Part shown: positions 42,489 through 50,564 of the stretch, one piece after another | Layout: every line of letters starts with the position of its first letter | Position numbering within the stretch: the first letter of the stretch is position 1 | NCBI GenBank assembly: GCA_023417635.1 | Contig: JAEZFF010000032.1 | Span: 1 to 59,416, forward strand | DNA length: 59,416 nt | DNA from: Bacillota bacterium | GTDB lineage: Bacteria > Bacillota > Clostridia > Oscillospirales > Acutalibacteraceae | Direction of reading: 5' to 3' | The notes under the pieces: model-generated | The model's input: only the letters and a program-made list of their open reading frames with translations | Told to the model about the DNA's origin: nothing | The model's database searches: none | Made by a program: the position numbers and the translations under genes

Positions 42489-42806
42489 TCAGCCGTTCTT
42501 GCTGCTGCCCGCAGCCGGTGCGCTGCCGGACGCTGGCGCTGTTGTTTTGGCACCGGAATGCCCGCGGAATGTTCTGGTCGGTGCGAACTCGCCGAGGCGG
42601 TGGCCAACCATGTCTTCTGTAATATAGACGGGAACATGTTTGCGGCCGTCATGGACCGCGATGGTATGACCGACAAAATCCGGGAAAATCGTGGAGGATC
42701 TGCTCCAGGTTTTGATGATTTTCTTTTCACCGGCCTTATTCATGTCTTGAATCCTTTTGAGCAGCACCGGCTGAACATAAGGACCCTTTTTTATGCTTCT
42801 TCCCAT
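42489..42806 (-). CDS. rpsS: 30S ribosomal protein S19, extended tail
   Basis: 105 residues starting MGRSIKKGPYVQPVLLKRI; the core ends near TRTFRGHSGAK. An unusual Ala/Ser/Gly/Pro-rich tail of about 16 residues follows, longer than the usual ~92-residue protein. AAAGGAG supports ATG 42806 over TTG 42815. Confidence 0.95.
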   Translation of the reverse strand: MGRSIKKGPYVQPVLLKRIQDMNKAGEKKIIKTWSRSSTIFPDFVGHTIAVHDGRKHVPVYITEDMVGHRLGEFAPTRTFRGHSGAKTTAPASGSAPAAGSSKNG

Positions 42807-42830
42807 AATCTGCAAGCTCCTTTCCGCATG

Positions 42831-43664
42831 TTATTTGCCGTTCCTGCGCTTCACAATGAAGCGGTCAGAGCGGTTATGATGCGAACGTGTCTTGTAACCC
42901 AGAGTCGGCTTGCCCCACGGGGTAACCGGTCCGGGGCGGCCTACCGGCGCTTTGCCTTCGCCGCCGCCGTGCGGGTGGTCGTTCGGGTTCATAACAGAAC
43001 CACGGACGGTCGGGCGCCAGCCCATGTGACGCTTACGGCCAGCTTTGCCGACTTTCATGTTCTCGTGGTCAATGTTGCTGACCTGGCCAATCGTTGCCAT
43101 GCAGTCGATAGGAACGTTGCGCAGTTCACCAGAAGGCAGGCGAAGCAGCGCGAGGCCGTTTTCCTTAGCCATAAGCTGAGCCATAATGCCAGCCGCACGG
43201 GCCAGCTGAGCACCTTTGCCCGGGTAAAGCTCAACGTTGTGGATAAAAGTGCCGACCGGGATATTTTCAAGCGGAAGGGCATTGCCCGGCTTAATATCTG
43301 CTGCGGTACCCGAAACAACTGTGTCGCCGACTTTAAGGCCATCCGGCGCAATAATGTAGCTCTTGTCGCCGTCTTCATACTGAATCAGGGCGATGAAAGC
43401 GCTGCGGTTCGGGTCGTATTCAATGCTCATAACCTTTGCAGGTGCATCAAACTTACGGCGCTTAAAATCAATAATACGATATTTTTTACGGTTGCCGCCG
43501 CCGCGGTGGCGGACGGTAATGCGGCCGTAATTGTTGCGGCCGGAATTTTTCTGCTTTGTAGCCAGCAGGCTCTTTTCCGGTGCTTTCTTGGTCAGTCCGC
43601 TGTAATCCATAACGGACATATTGCGCCGGGAAGCCGTTGTAGGCTTAAAGTTTATAGTTGGCAT
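42831..43664 (-). CDS. rplB: 50S ribosomal protein L2
   Basis: 277 residues: NNYGRITVRHRGGGNRKKYR and VRGSVMNPNDHPHGGGEGKAP, with the conserved His needed for peptidyl transfer. Start 72 bp after rplW. Confidence 0.98.
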   Translation of the reverse strand: MPTINFKPTTASRRNMSVMDYSGLTKKAPEKSLLATKQKNSGRNNYGRITVRHRGGGNRKKYRIIDFKRRKFDAPAKVMSIEYDPNRSAFIALIQYEDGDKSYIIAPDGLKVGDTVVSGTAADIKPGNALPLENIPVGTFIHNVELYPGKGAQLARAAGIMAQLMAKENGLALLRLPSGELRNVPIDCMATIGQVSNIDHENMKVGKAGRKRHMGWRPTVRGSVMNPNDHPHGGGEGKAPVGRPGPVTPWGKPTLGYKTRSHHNRSDRFIVKRRNGK

Positions 43665-43736
43665 TTTTCACACTCCTCATGACGGCTTTGCGGGGACCTG
43701 CCAAAATCCCCATCCATGCCTCCGCACGAAGCGGAA

Positions 43737-44027
43737 TTACATCATGCTGTCAAAAAATTCAATCGTCTTGCTGTCGGGCTTCAAAGTGACAACTGCTTTT
43801 TTCCACGCTCTGGTGTAACCAGCCGTCTTACCCTGGCGGCGAAAGTGGCCGCGTACATGCAGGGTGTTCACTTTGGAAACTTTTACGCCGAAAAGCTCTT
43901 CACAGGCCTTGGCAATATCAATCTTTGTCGCTTTGGGAGCAACTTCGAATGTATACTTTTTGGTGCCGACGCCCTGCATCGTTTTTTCGGTAATGATTGG
44001 GCGGACAATAATATCCTGTGCTGCCAT
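43737..44027 (-). CDS. rplW: 50S ribosomal protein L23
   Basis: 96 residues: MAAQDIIVRPIITEKTMQ, RGHFRRQGKTAGYTRAWKKA. Docking site for trigger factor and SRP. Its ATG directly follows the rplD stop with no gap. Confidence 0.97.
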   Translation of the reverse strand: MAAQDIIVRPIITEKTMQGVGTKKYTFEVAPKATKIDIAKACEELFGVKVSKVNTLHVRGHFRRQGKTAGYTRAWKKAVVTLKPDSKTIEFFDSMM

Positions 44028-44651
44028 TTAAGCGTACACCTCCTCGATGCAAGCCACAGCATCCTTCGCAACGATGAACTTGTCGGCATTCAGGATGTCG
44101 TACACGTTCAGCATATTGACAGTGGCGGTTTTAACGCCCGGGATGTTGGCTGCGGAAGCAATCACCTTTTCATCCTTCTGTGGAAGAACGATGAGAGCTT
44201 TCTTTTCGGAGCCGACCGCTTTCAGCATAGCGGCAATCTCCTTCGTTTTGTAAGAATCCAGCGCAATCTTGTCAACGACAACAATCTCGTTGTCCTGAAC
44301 TTTGCTGGAGAGCGCGGATTTTATAGCAAGGCGCTTTTCTTTTTTGTTCAGCGTCATGCTGTAGTCACGCGGCTTAGGGGCAAACACGATGCCGCCGTGT
44401 CTCCACTGCGGTGCGCGGATGGAACCCTGCCTTGCATGGCCTGTGCCCTTCTGTCTCCACGGCTTTTTGCCACCGCCGGAAACCTCCGAGCGGGTAAGAG
44501 CGGACTGCGTGCCCTGGCGCATATTTGCCAGATGTGCAATAACCGCGTCATGCATTGCCGGTTTGTTCGGCTCAATCCCGAATACGGTATCGGCTAAATC
44601 CATCTTTTCGATTTCTTTACCGGCCATATCTAGTACTGTTACTGTAGGCAT
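44028..44651 (-). CDS. rplD: 50S ribosomal protein L4
   Basis: 207 residues starting MPTVTVLDMAGKEIEKMDL; the tunnel loop is KKPWRQKGTGHARQGSIRAPQ (21 positions, cut here as KKPWRQKGTG..). In E. coli L4 also represses this operon through its leader. ATG 44651 follows AAGGAGGAAC. Confidence 0.97.
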   Translation of the reverse strand: MPTVTVLDMAGKEIEKMDLADTVFGIEPNKPAMHDAVIAHLANMRQGTQSALTRSEVSGGGKKPWRQKGTGHARQGSIRAPQWRHGGIVFAPKPRDYSMTLNKKEKRLAIKSALSSKVQDNEIVVVDKIALDSYKTKEIAAMLKAVGSEKKALIVLPQKDEKVIASAANIPGVKTATVNMLNVYDILNADKFIVAKDAVACIEEVYA

Positions 44652-44668
44652 TTCTGTTCCTCCTTCCC

Positions 44669-45310
44669 TCACGCCTTGGCAGCTTTAACGCTGTCATGGA
44701 TGACTACGATGCCGCCGTTCGGGCCCGGAACTGCGCCGCGAATAGCGATAAGGTTATTTTCTGCGTCAACTTTCGCAACGGTCAGGTTCTGCACGGTGCT
44801 TGTTACCGCGCCCATATGGCCGGAACGATGTTTACCCGGGAATACACGTGAAGGGTCGGAACAGCAGCCTGTGGAACCGCCCATACGTCCAACCGGTCCG
44901 GTGCCGTGGGATTCCTTCAGGCGGCTGAAGTTCCAGCGCTTTATAACGCCGGCCCAGCCTTTACCTTTACTGGTGCCCTGCACGTCCACATGGTCGCCCG
45001 CTGCGAACACATCCGCTTTTACAAGGTCGCCCACTTTGTAGGGTGCCGTGTCATCGAAGCGGAACTCATGAAGGGCCTTCTTCGGAGCGGTACCCGCTTT
45101 GTCGAAATGGCCTTTCATTGGTTTTGAAACTCTCTGAGCCTTAACATCGCCAAAGCCCAGCTGCACTCCGGCATAGCCATCGTTTTCAACCGTTTTCATC
45201 TGCGTTACTGCGCAGGGACCGGCTTCAATTACCGTAACGGGAATGGCTCTGCCTTTTTCGTCGAAAATCTGCGTCATGCCGACTTTCTTGCCGATAATGC
45301 CTTTTTTCAT
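44669..45310 (-). CDS. rplC: 50S ribosomal protein L3
   Basis: 213 residues: MKKGIIGKKVGMTQIFDEKG and KGWAGVIKRWNFSRLKESHG, the loop reaching the peptidyl-transferase centre. AGGAGGTAAAT lies upstream. Confidence 0.98.
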   Translation of the reverse strand: MKKGIIGKKVGMTQIFDEKGRAIPVTVIEAGPCAVTQMKTVENDGYAGVQLGFGDVKAQRVSKPMKGHFDKAGTAPKKALHEFRFDDTAPYKVGDLVKADVFAAGDHVDVQGTSKGKGWAGVIKRWNFSRLKESHGTGPVGRMGGSTGCCSDPSRVFPGKHRSGHMGAVTSTVQNLTVAKVDAENNLIAIRGAVPGPNGGIVVIHDSVKAAKA

Positions 45311-45382
45311 GATTTACCTCCTTGACAGGTTATTGGTTGGCTCTTTCGGCCAACATGACCCCAGCCGCTGGTAGGTTGAACA

Positions 45383-45694
45383 TCAGAGTTTAATCTCTAC
45401 TTCAACACCTGCGGGGAGTTCCAGGCCCATTAATGACTCAACTGTTTTGTTGGAAGGCCTGAGAATGTCGATCAGTCTCTTGTGGGTTCTCATCTCAAAC
45501 TGCTCACGGCTGTCCTTGTACTTATGAACAGCACGAAGGATTGTGATGATCTGCTTTTCCGTCGGGAGCGGAACGGGGCCGGAAACTCTTGCGCCCGTAC
45601 GCTTTGCGGTTTCAACGATTTTTTCCGCCGACTGGTCTACCAGCTGGTGGTCGTACCCTTTGATTCTGATCCTGATTTTTTCTTTGACTGCCAC
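45383..45694 (-). CDS. rpsJ: 30S ribosomal protein S10 (NusE)
   Basis: 103 residues starting at GTG 45694 (MAVKEKIRIRIKGYDHQLVD), behind AAGGAGGCG; the frame upstream is leader. It is also the antitermination factor NusE. First gene of the S10-spc-alpha supercluster. Confidence 0.97.
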   Translation of the reverse strand: MAVKEKIRIRIKGYDHQLVDQSAEKIVETAKRTGARVSGPVPLPTEKQIITILRAVHKYKDSREQFEMRTHKRLIDILRPSNKTVESLMGLELPAGVEVEIKL

Positions 45695-45982
45695 TTTGGA
45701 TCGCCTCCTTATTGTAGTTGGCGGGCGACGTTCTTCAAATCCTAACACCGTGCCGGGTGTTTCTTCCCTTTGCACGAAAAACCCGGATTTCCCCTGAAAG
45801 CGAAAATCCGGGTGTAAGGCTCAAAAAACGTCTGAGTATACAAAGGCAGTTATAGCATAAGCCAAACCGCTGTACGCTCAAAAATATCTGTCGCCCGGTT
45901 TAAAATCGGACATACTCCACGGAAAAACCGACACATTTGTGCCGCAACCTCCCGCTTCAACGCATATCTGTCGCAGTCGTAC
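45695..45982 (-). promoter_or_regulatory. S10-operon leader RNA
   Basis: About 288 nt of untranslated leader between the predicted start (near 45982) and rpsJ. It contains an 11-base direct repeat (ATATCTGTCGC on the plus strand at 45884-45894 and 45964-45974), the terminator-like hairpin at 45776-45813, and a hairpin ACACC-cggcac-GGTGT close to the ribosome site. No family was recognised; L4- or other autogenous control is an inference. Confidence 0.6.
45776..45813 (-). terminator. Attenuator-like terminator in the S10 leader
   Basis: ACCCGGATTT (45781-45790) and AAATCCGGGT (45804-45813) are perfect 10-bp arms; on the minus strand TTTTTCG follows. It is upstream of rpsJ and downstream of the promoter. 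Confidence 0.75.
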
Positions 45983-45988
45983 TTCATT

Positions 45989-46017
45989 ATAATATCACTG
46001 CCCCAGGCGAATTGCAA
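45989..46017 (-). promoter_or_regulatory. Promoter of the S10 supercluster
   Basis: TTGCAA (46017-46012) and TATTAT (45994-45989) with 17-bp spacing; an overlapping TATAAT (45991-45986) is an alternative -10. Confidence 0.65.
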
Positions 46018-46109
46018 GAACTTTTTTTACATTTTTAGCTTTTTTCACAGCCCTGCGCTCTATTTTTTCCTGTCAATGCTGAAAATCTATCTGCAAAAAT
46101 TCCGTCCCT

Positions 46110-46262
46110 TTAGGAAACTTCCGTGATGGAAACAGACTGAGAATCATTCTGCCTGCTCAGCTCACTGTTTTTTTTGTTCAGTCCACAGACAATTCCGATG
46201 AGGAACGAAACCGAAAACAATACTGCAAATGCCAGAAACTTTATGTCATCCATTTTTTTCAC
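46110..46262 (-). CDS. Small single-helix membrane protein (about 50 aa)
   Basis: A frame starting at GTG 46262 (MKKMDDIKFLAFAVLFSV..) with one hydrophobic helix (about 8-26, ending GIVCGLNKKNS) and a polar tail. AGGAAGGA is 8 bp upstream, which is why this start is preferred over longer ones. Not recognised; it lies between the chemoreceptor gene and the S10 promoter on the same strand. Confidence 0.5.
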   Translation of the reverse strand: MKKMDDIKFLAFAVLFSVSFLIGIVCGLNKKNSELSRQNDSQSVSITEVS

Positions 46263-46431
46263 AAAAATTTTCCTTCCTAATATCCGCCAAGAAAGCGCAA
46301 CCAAGGCTGCGCCGCTTTTTGTTTTCCGCCTTAATAATACCACTCCGGTATCGAATTTTTATGCAGGGCTTAGAAGAAAGCCGGTACGGGCGGCTTTCAC
46401 CCGCACCAAGTGTTTCAAAACACGTGCAAAA

Positions 46432-48387
46432 TCACTTCAACTTCAAAAATGCAAGGGTTTCCTTCAGCAGCCGGGCCTGACTGCTCAATTCCTCGCTCGC
46501 GGCAGCACATTCCTCGCTGGTTGCGGAGTTTGTCTGCACAACTTCAGAAATCTGCTCCACGCCCTGCGTGATTTGGCTAACTGTGGCGGCCTGTTTGTTC
46601 GAGTCGCTGGAAATATCGCCAATCAGTTTTTCAATCTTTTCTGAAGCTTCCAGAATACCCTGAAACGATTTTTCTGTTTCCTGCGCAATGGTGTTGCCGT
46701 TTTTCACGGCGACCAGTGAATTTTCGATCAGCTCCGAAGTGTCTTTTGCTGCCGAAGCACTCTTTCCTGCAAGGTTACGGACTTCATCTGCAACGACGGC
46801 AAAGCCTTTGCCCGCTTCCCCTGCGCGCGCGGCTTCCACTGCAGCGTTCAGCGAAAGGATGTTGGTCTGGAAGGCGATGTCCTGAATTGTCTTGATGATT
46901 TTCTGAATTTTCGCGGAAGAATCGCTGATGTTTTTCATAGCTGAAATCATCTGCTGCATCTGTTTCCTGCCTTGATCCATAAGTCCCCATGTTTTCGTTG
47001 AAAGCGTATTTGCATTTGTAGAATTGTCGGCATTTGTTCCGATTTTTGTGTTGATTTCGGTAATGGATGCGGAAAGCTCTTCAACGGAGCTGGCCTGTTC
47101 CGTTGCTCCCTGCGACAGCGACTGCGCGGCGTTCGAAACCTGTTCCGCGCCGCCCGAAACCTGCTCTGCGGATGTTCTGGCTTTAGAGAACATATTGTTC
47201 AGGTTGTCGATGATTCCCTGAAGCGAAACTTTAATCGTCACAAAATCGCCCTGATAGTCCTGCTTCGTTTCCACTGTACAGTCGCCTTTCTGAAGGGCAG
47301 AAAGCACATCGGAAATTTCACCGACATAATCTTGCAGCGTATTGACCGTCTTTGTAAAGCTCTTTGAAAGTGTGCCGATTTCATTCGAAGAATTTATTTG
47401 CGGCACTGCAGAATGGATATCACCTTTCGAAAGCTTTTCAATTCTGGCTGCAAGGGCGGTAATCGGGTCGGCAATCGGTTTGGCAATGCGGAAGGCAATA
47501 AAAATTGCCAAAAGGATAAACACAACCGCCAAAGCAACAGTAAAACCGATTGACTGGTAAAACTTGCCCATCATCTCTGACATGTTTGCGGTAACACCAA
47601 TGGACCATCCGTCCGTATCCGGGATTTTCGCGTAGCTGACGGTCTGGTCTTTTCCGTTAAATTTAGCAGTTTCAACGCCGCTCTTTCCGGAAATCATGTT
47701 TTGAATAATGGATGCCGTTCCGGCATAGGAACTGTCTTTTTTTGCCTTTTCTATATAGTTGGTAAAGGCTGTCACAACCTTTTGGTCTTTATGTGCGATA
47801 ATTTTACCGGTTTTATCCACAATAAAACCGTAACCTGACTTGCCGACGGAAACGTCACGGACCATTTTGCTGAATATGTCGCTTGACAGCATACCATAAA
47901 CAACGCCGTTAAAGTGGTTGGTATCTTCCCTTGCTGCAACAATCAGCAGTGTCTTGTGGGTCACTGAGCCTACAAGCGTTGAGGAGAAATTGGTTTTTCC
48001 CGCCATAGCCTGTTTGAAATAATCTCGGTTGGCAACCTGTGCACCATTTGTGGTTTTTCCGTTGGTATCGGCTAATACGACAGAATCAAACCCGTACTTT
48101 TGGGCAAGTGCATTCAGTCTGTCGCCGCGTTCTGTTGCTGTCTTTTTAGGGTCCGTGATGGTAGGGTCTTCTGCGATTGCTTCAATTTTCGTCTTGTAAA
48201 CTGTAATCGCATTCTGAACGGAGTAGTTGTACGCGGTAACATTGTCATTCAAGCGTGAGTTTATATGATTGACGGAACTGTCGTAAAGGAGAATTGCGTT
48301 CGTGAGGCCGCAGAGGACGGTGATGGCTGCTGCCAGAACAATCATACCTGTCAGCAGCGTTTTCTTAATTGAATGTTTGTTTTTCAA
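46432..48387 (-). CDS. Methyl-accepting chemotaxis protein, dCache-type (second)
   Basis: 651 residues: membrane helix at about 11-34, dCache domain (about 38-275, with SVVLADTNGKTTNGAQVANR and YGFIVDKTGKIIAHK), second helix about 283-306, HAMP (ITALAARIEKLSKGD), and signalling domain with tip IAFQTNILSLNAAVEAARAG. Closely related in design to the receptor at 26953 but with a different sensor. A possible sigma-D-like TTAA-16-GACGATAT lies upstream near 48450-48490. Ligand unknown. Confidence 0.93.
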   Translation of the reverse strand: MKNKHSIKKTLLTGMIVLAAAITVLCGLTNAILLYDSSVNHINSRLNDNVTAYNYSVQNAITVYKTKIEAIAEDPTITDPKKTATERGDRLNALAQKYGFDSVVLADTNGKTTNGAQVANRDYFKQAMAGKTNFSSTLVGSVTHKTLLIVAAREDTNHFNGVVYGMLSSDIFSKMVRDVSVGKSGYGFIVDKTGKIIAHKDQKVVTAFTNYIEKAKKDSSYAGTASIIQNMISGKSGVETAKFNGKDQTVSYAKIPDTDGWSIGVTANMSEMMGKFYQSIGFTVALAVVFILLAIFIAFRIAKPIADPITALAARIEKLSKGDIHSAVPQINSSNEIGTLSKSFTKTVNTLQDYVGEISDVLSALQKGDCTVETKQDYQGDFVTIKVSLQGIIDNLNNMFSKARTSAEQVSGGAEQVSNAAQSLSQGATEQASSVEELSASITEINTKIGTNADNSTNANTLSTKTWGLMDQGRKQMQQMISAMKNISDSSAKIQKIIKTIQDIAFQTNILSLNAAVEAARAGEAGKGFAVVADEVRNLAGKSASAAKDTSELIENSLVAVKNGNTIAQETEKSFQGILEASEKIEKLIGDISSDSNKQAATVSQITQGVEQISEVVQTNSATSEECAAASEELSSQARLLKETLAFLKLK

Positions 48388-48544
48388 ATGTGTGTTCCCT
48401 CTTTCGTAAATATAATGAAATGATGAGATGGAAGGTGGTTGGTAAAGGTTGTTACAATCTTTATATCGTCAATAATTGGGGATAAGTTAACTAAAAGTTA
48501 TTTTTAATAATATTTTGTACACTTTAGGAGTACTAACAAGCAAA

Positions 48545-48580
48545 CAAAAAAAGCACCCCGCTTTCAACGGGGTGCTTTTT
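48545..48580 (-). terminator. Terminator of the htrA operon
   Basis: AAAAAGCACCCCG pairs with CGGGGTGCTTTTT around CTTTCAA; the minus strand ends in TTTTTTTG. Confidence 0.9.
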
Positions 48581-48592
48581 ACCGAATCATAA

Positions 48593-50545
48593 TTATTTTT
48601 GGGTTTCGCCTTTGTCTTCCAAAAGCTTTACTTGGATTGTTTTAGTAGAACCGCTGGTCGTATAAATCTTCATGGAAATCGTATCTCCCGGCTTATGCGA
48701 ATTCAGCATAGCATACAGGTCGTCGAGCGAAGCAATTTTTTCTCCGCCGGCCTCCAGAATGATGTCGCCGACTTCCGCCTTGCCGCTCATGTCACTGTCG
48801 GAATCAATCCGGCGGATAACCACTCCCTGCGCCGTGCTGAAGAGGCCGGACTGTGTGCCGGCAGTCTGCGCCGTAATGCCAAGACGGCACCGGCCGGTAA
48901 CATAACCGTGCTGAATCAACTGGTTAATAATCGGCTGCGCCTTGCTGACAGGAATAGCAAAACCCATGCCCTCAAATCCGGTTGCGGCAATCTTGTTGGA
49001 ATTGATGCCAATCACCTGTGCATACATATTGACGAGCGGGCCGCCGGAGTTACCGGGGTTAATGGCGGCATCCGTCTGGATATAAGTCATGCCGTTGTCG
49101 CTGTGGCTTTCGATAGTGCGGTTCAGCGCAGAAATCATGCCGCCCGTAAGCGAACCGGCATAGTTCAGGCCGCCCGGATTGCCGATAGCAAGTACATGGT
49201 CGCCAATTTCGTAATCGTCTGCGTTGCCGAAAGTTGCCGGGGAAAGGCCTGTGGCGTTTATTTTCAGCACCGCAAGGTCCGAACTTTTGTCGAACCCGAC
49301 AACCGTCGCCTTGTATTCCTTATTATTATGAAGGATTACTTTAACGGAATTGCCGCGTGAATAGTCCACAACATGTGCGTTCGTAAGGATATATCCGTCA
49401 CTTGTTGCAACGATTCCGGTGCCTACGCCGGTTTCGCCTTCTTCTTCTGTGGTTCCGGTTGTTGTTGTTTCAACACCTACAACGCTCTGTATGACTTTTT
49501 TATAGACGTCTTTGGCCGAAAATTCAGGGCCGGAAGGCTTTTTCTGTATTTTAATTCCCGCAGAGTTCTGGTCGGTGCCGTCACCCTGTACGCCGCCGAT
49601 GATTTCACTGGAAGAACCGGAAGAATCCGGGTTTTTCGGCAGGGTTCCTTCAATGCCGGACGAACTGCCCGACGGAAGGGAAGAGCTTGAATTCTTTTGG
49701 GAATTGCTGAGGTTTACGGAAAAGAAAATCAGCGCTGCCAAAAGCACGACGGCAACTGCGCCGAGAATCCAGAGAAAGACTTTCAACCCGATGCCCATTT
49801 TATTGTGCGGCGGCTGCTGCATGGGCTGGCCATAATAATTGCCATAAGGCTGCTGCCCCTGCGGCGGAGCATACGGATTGTCGAACTTATTGTAATATGG
49901 GTTCTGCCTGCCGGAATCTTGGCAAGCTGGGCCGCCCTGCGGTGCTTGCTGCTGTCCACTGTACGGGTACCCCGCCTGTGGGTTTTGGTACTGCCCACCA
50001 TATGGGTACCCTGCCTGCGGAGATTGCTGCCCGCCAGCGTATGGGTTTCCTTCCTGCGTGGGCTGTTCCGATTCGGCAGACGGGGCTTCCTCCTGTGAAG
50101 GCTGCTCCGGTTCGGCAGGCGGGGCTTCCTCCTGTGAAGGCTGCTCCGGCTCAGAAGACGGCGCTTCCTCCTGCGAAGGCTGCTCCGGGTCGGCAGCCGG
50201 GGCTTCCTCCTGCGAAGGCTGCTCCGATTCGGCAGACGGGGCTTCCGCCTGTGAAGGCTGCTCCGGCTCAGCAGACGGAGTTTCCTCCTGCGAAGGCTGC
50301 TCCGGCTCAGCGGACGGAACTTCTGCCTGTGAAGGCTGCTCCGGCTCAGCAGCCGGGGCTTCTGACTGTGAAGGCTGCTGCGGTGCTTCCTTGCTGTCTG
50401 CACTGCCGGTATCTTCATAAGATGGAGTTTCCGTACCCGAAACTTCCTCATTTCCCTGTGAAGGCTGTTCCGAAGGAGCCGGGTTTTGCTCGGGCTTGCT
50501 GTCACTCGAATTGTTCTCCCAAGGTTGCTTTTCCATATCGTCCAT
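48593..50545 (-). CDS. htrA: HtrA/DegP-type serine protease with acidic repeat N-terminus
   Basis: 650 residues. The N-terminal ~250 residues are cytoplasmic and low complexity: about eight copies of a 13-residue QPSQEEAPSAEPE unit (57-163), then a Gly/Tyr/Gln/Pro-rich zone (167-245). A membrane helix (254-277) and Ser-rich linker lead to a trypsin-like domain with His391 (TNAHVVD), Asp423 (SSDLAVL) and Ser500 (GNSGGPL), and a C-terminal PDZ domain (about 550-645). It probably degrades misfolded proteins outside the membrane. ATG 50545 follows GGGAGAT. It is third in a regulator-kinase-protease unit. Confidence 0.93.
   Translation of the reverse strand: MDDMEKQPWENNSSDSKPEQNPAPSEQPSQGNEEVSGTETPSYEDTGSADSKEAPQQPSQSEAPAAEPEQPSQAEVPSAEPEQPSQEETPSAEPEQPSQAEAPSAESEQPSQEEAPAADPEQPSQEEAPSSEPEQPSQEEAPPAEPEQPSQEEAPSAESEQPTQEGNPYAGGQQSPQAGYPYGGQYQNPQAGYPYSGQQQAPQGGPACQDSGRQNPYYNKFDNPYAPPQGQQPYGNYYGQPMQQPPHNKMGIGLKVFLWILGAVAVVLLAALIFFSVNLSNSQKNSSSSLPSGSSSGIEGTLPKNPDSSGSSSEIIGGVQGDGTDQNSAGIKIQKKPSGPEFSAKDVYKKVIQSVVGVETTTTGTTEEEGETGVGTGIVATSDGYILTNAHVVDYSRGNSVKVILHNNKEYKATVVGFDKSSDLAVLKINATGLSPATFGNADDYEIGDHVLAIGNPGGLNYAGSLTGGMISALNRTIESHSDNGMTYIQTDAAINPGNSGGPLVNMYAQVIGINSNKIAATGFEGMGFAIPVSKAQPIINQLIQHGYVTGRCRLGITAQTAGTQSGLFSTAQGVVIRRIDSDSDMSGKAEVGDIILEAGGEKIASLDDLYAMLNSHKPGDTISMKIYTTSGSTKTIQVKLLEDKGETQK
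50048..50377. repeat. 39-bp tandem repeat inside htrA
   Basis: About eight imperfect copies of a 39-bp unit (for example CTGTGAAGGCTGCTCCGGCT on the plus strand) encode the 13-residue Pro/Glu/Gln/Ser repeat. The unit is a multiple of three, so copy-number change keeps the protease in frame; the region is also open in other frames on both strands. Confidence 0.85.
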
Positions 50546-50564
50546 TATAATCTCCCTGCTGCCC

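Noticed and set aside
49783..50550. Long Arg-rich and Cys/Ser-rich open frames over the htrA repeats
   Set aside because: They are alternate-frame readings of the 39-bp repeat, which lacks stops in several frames.
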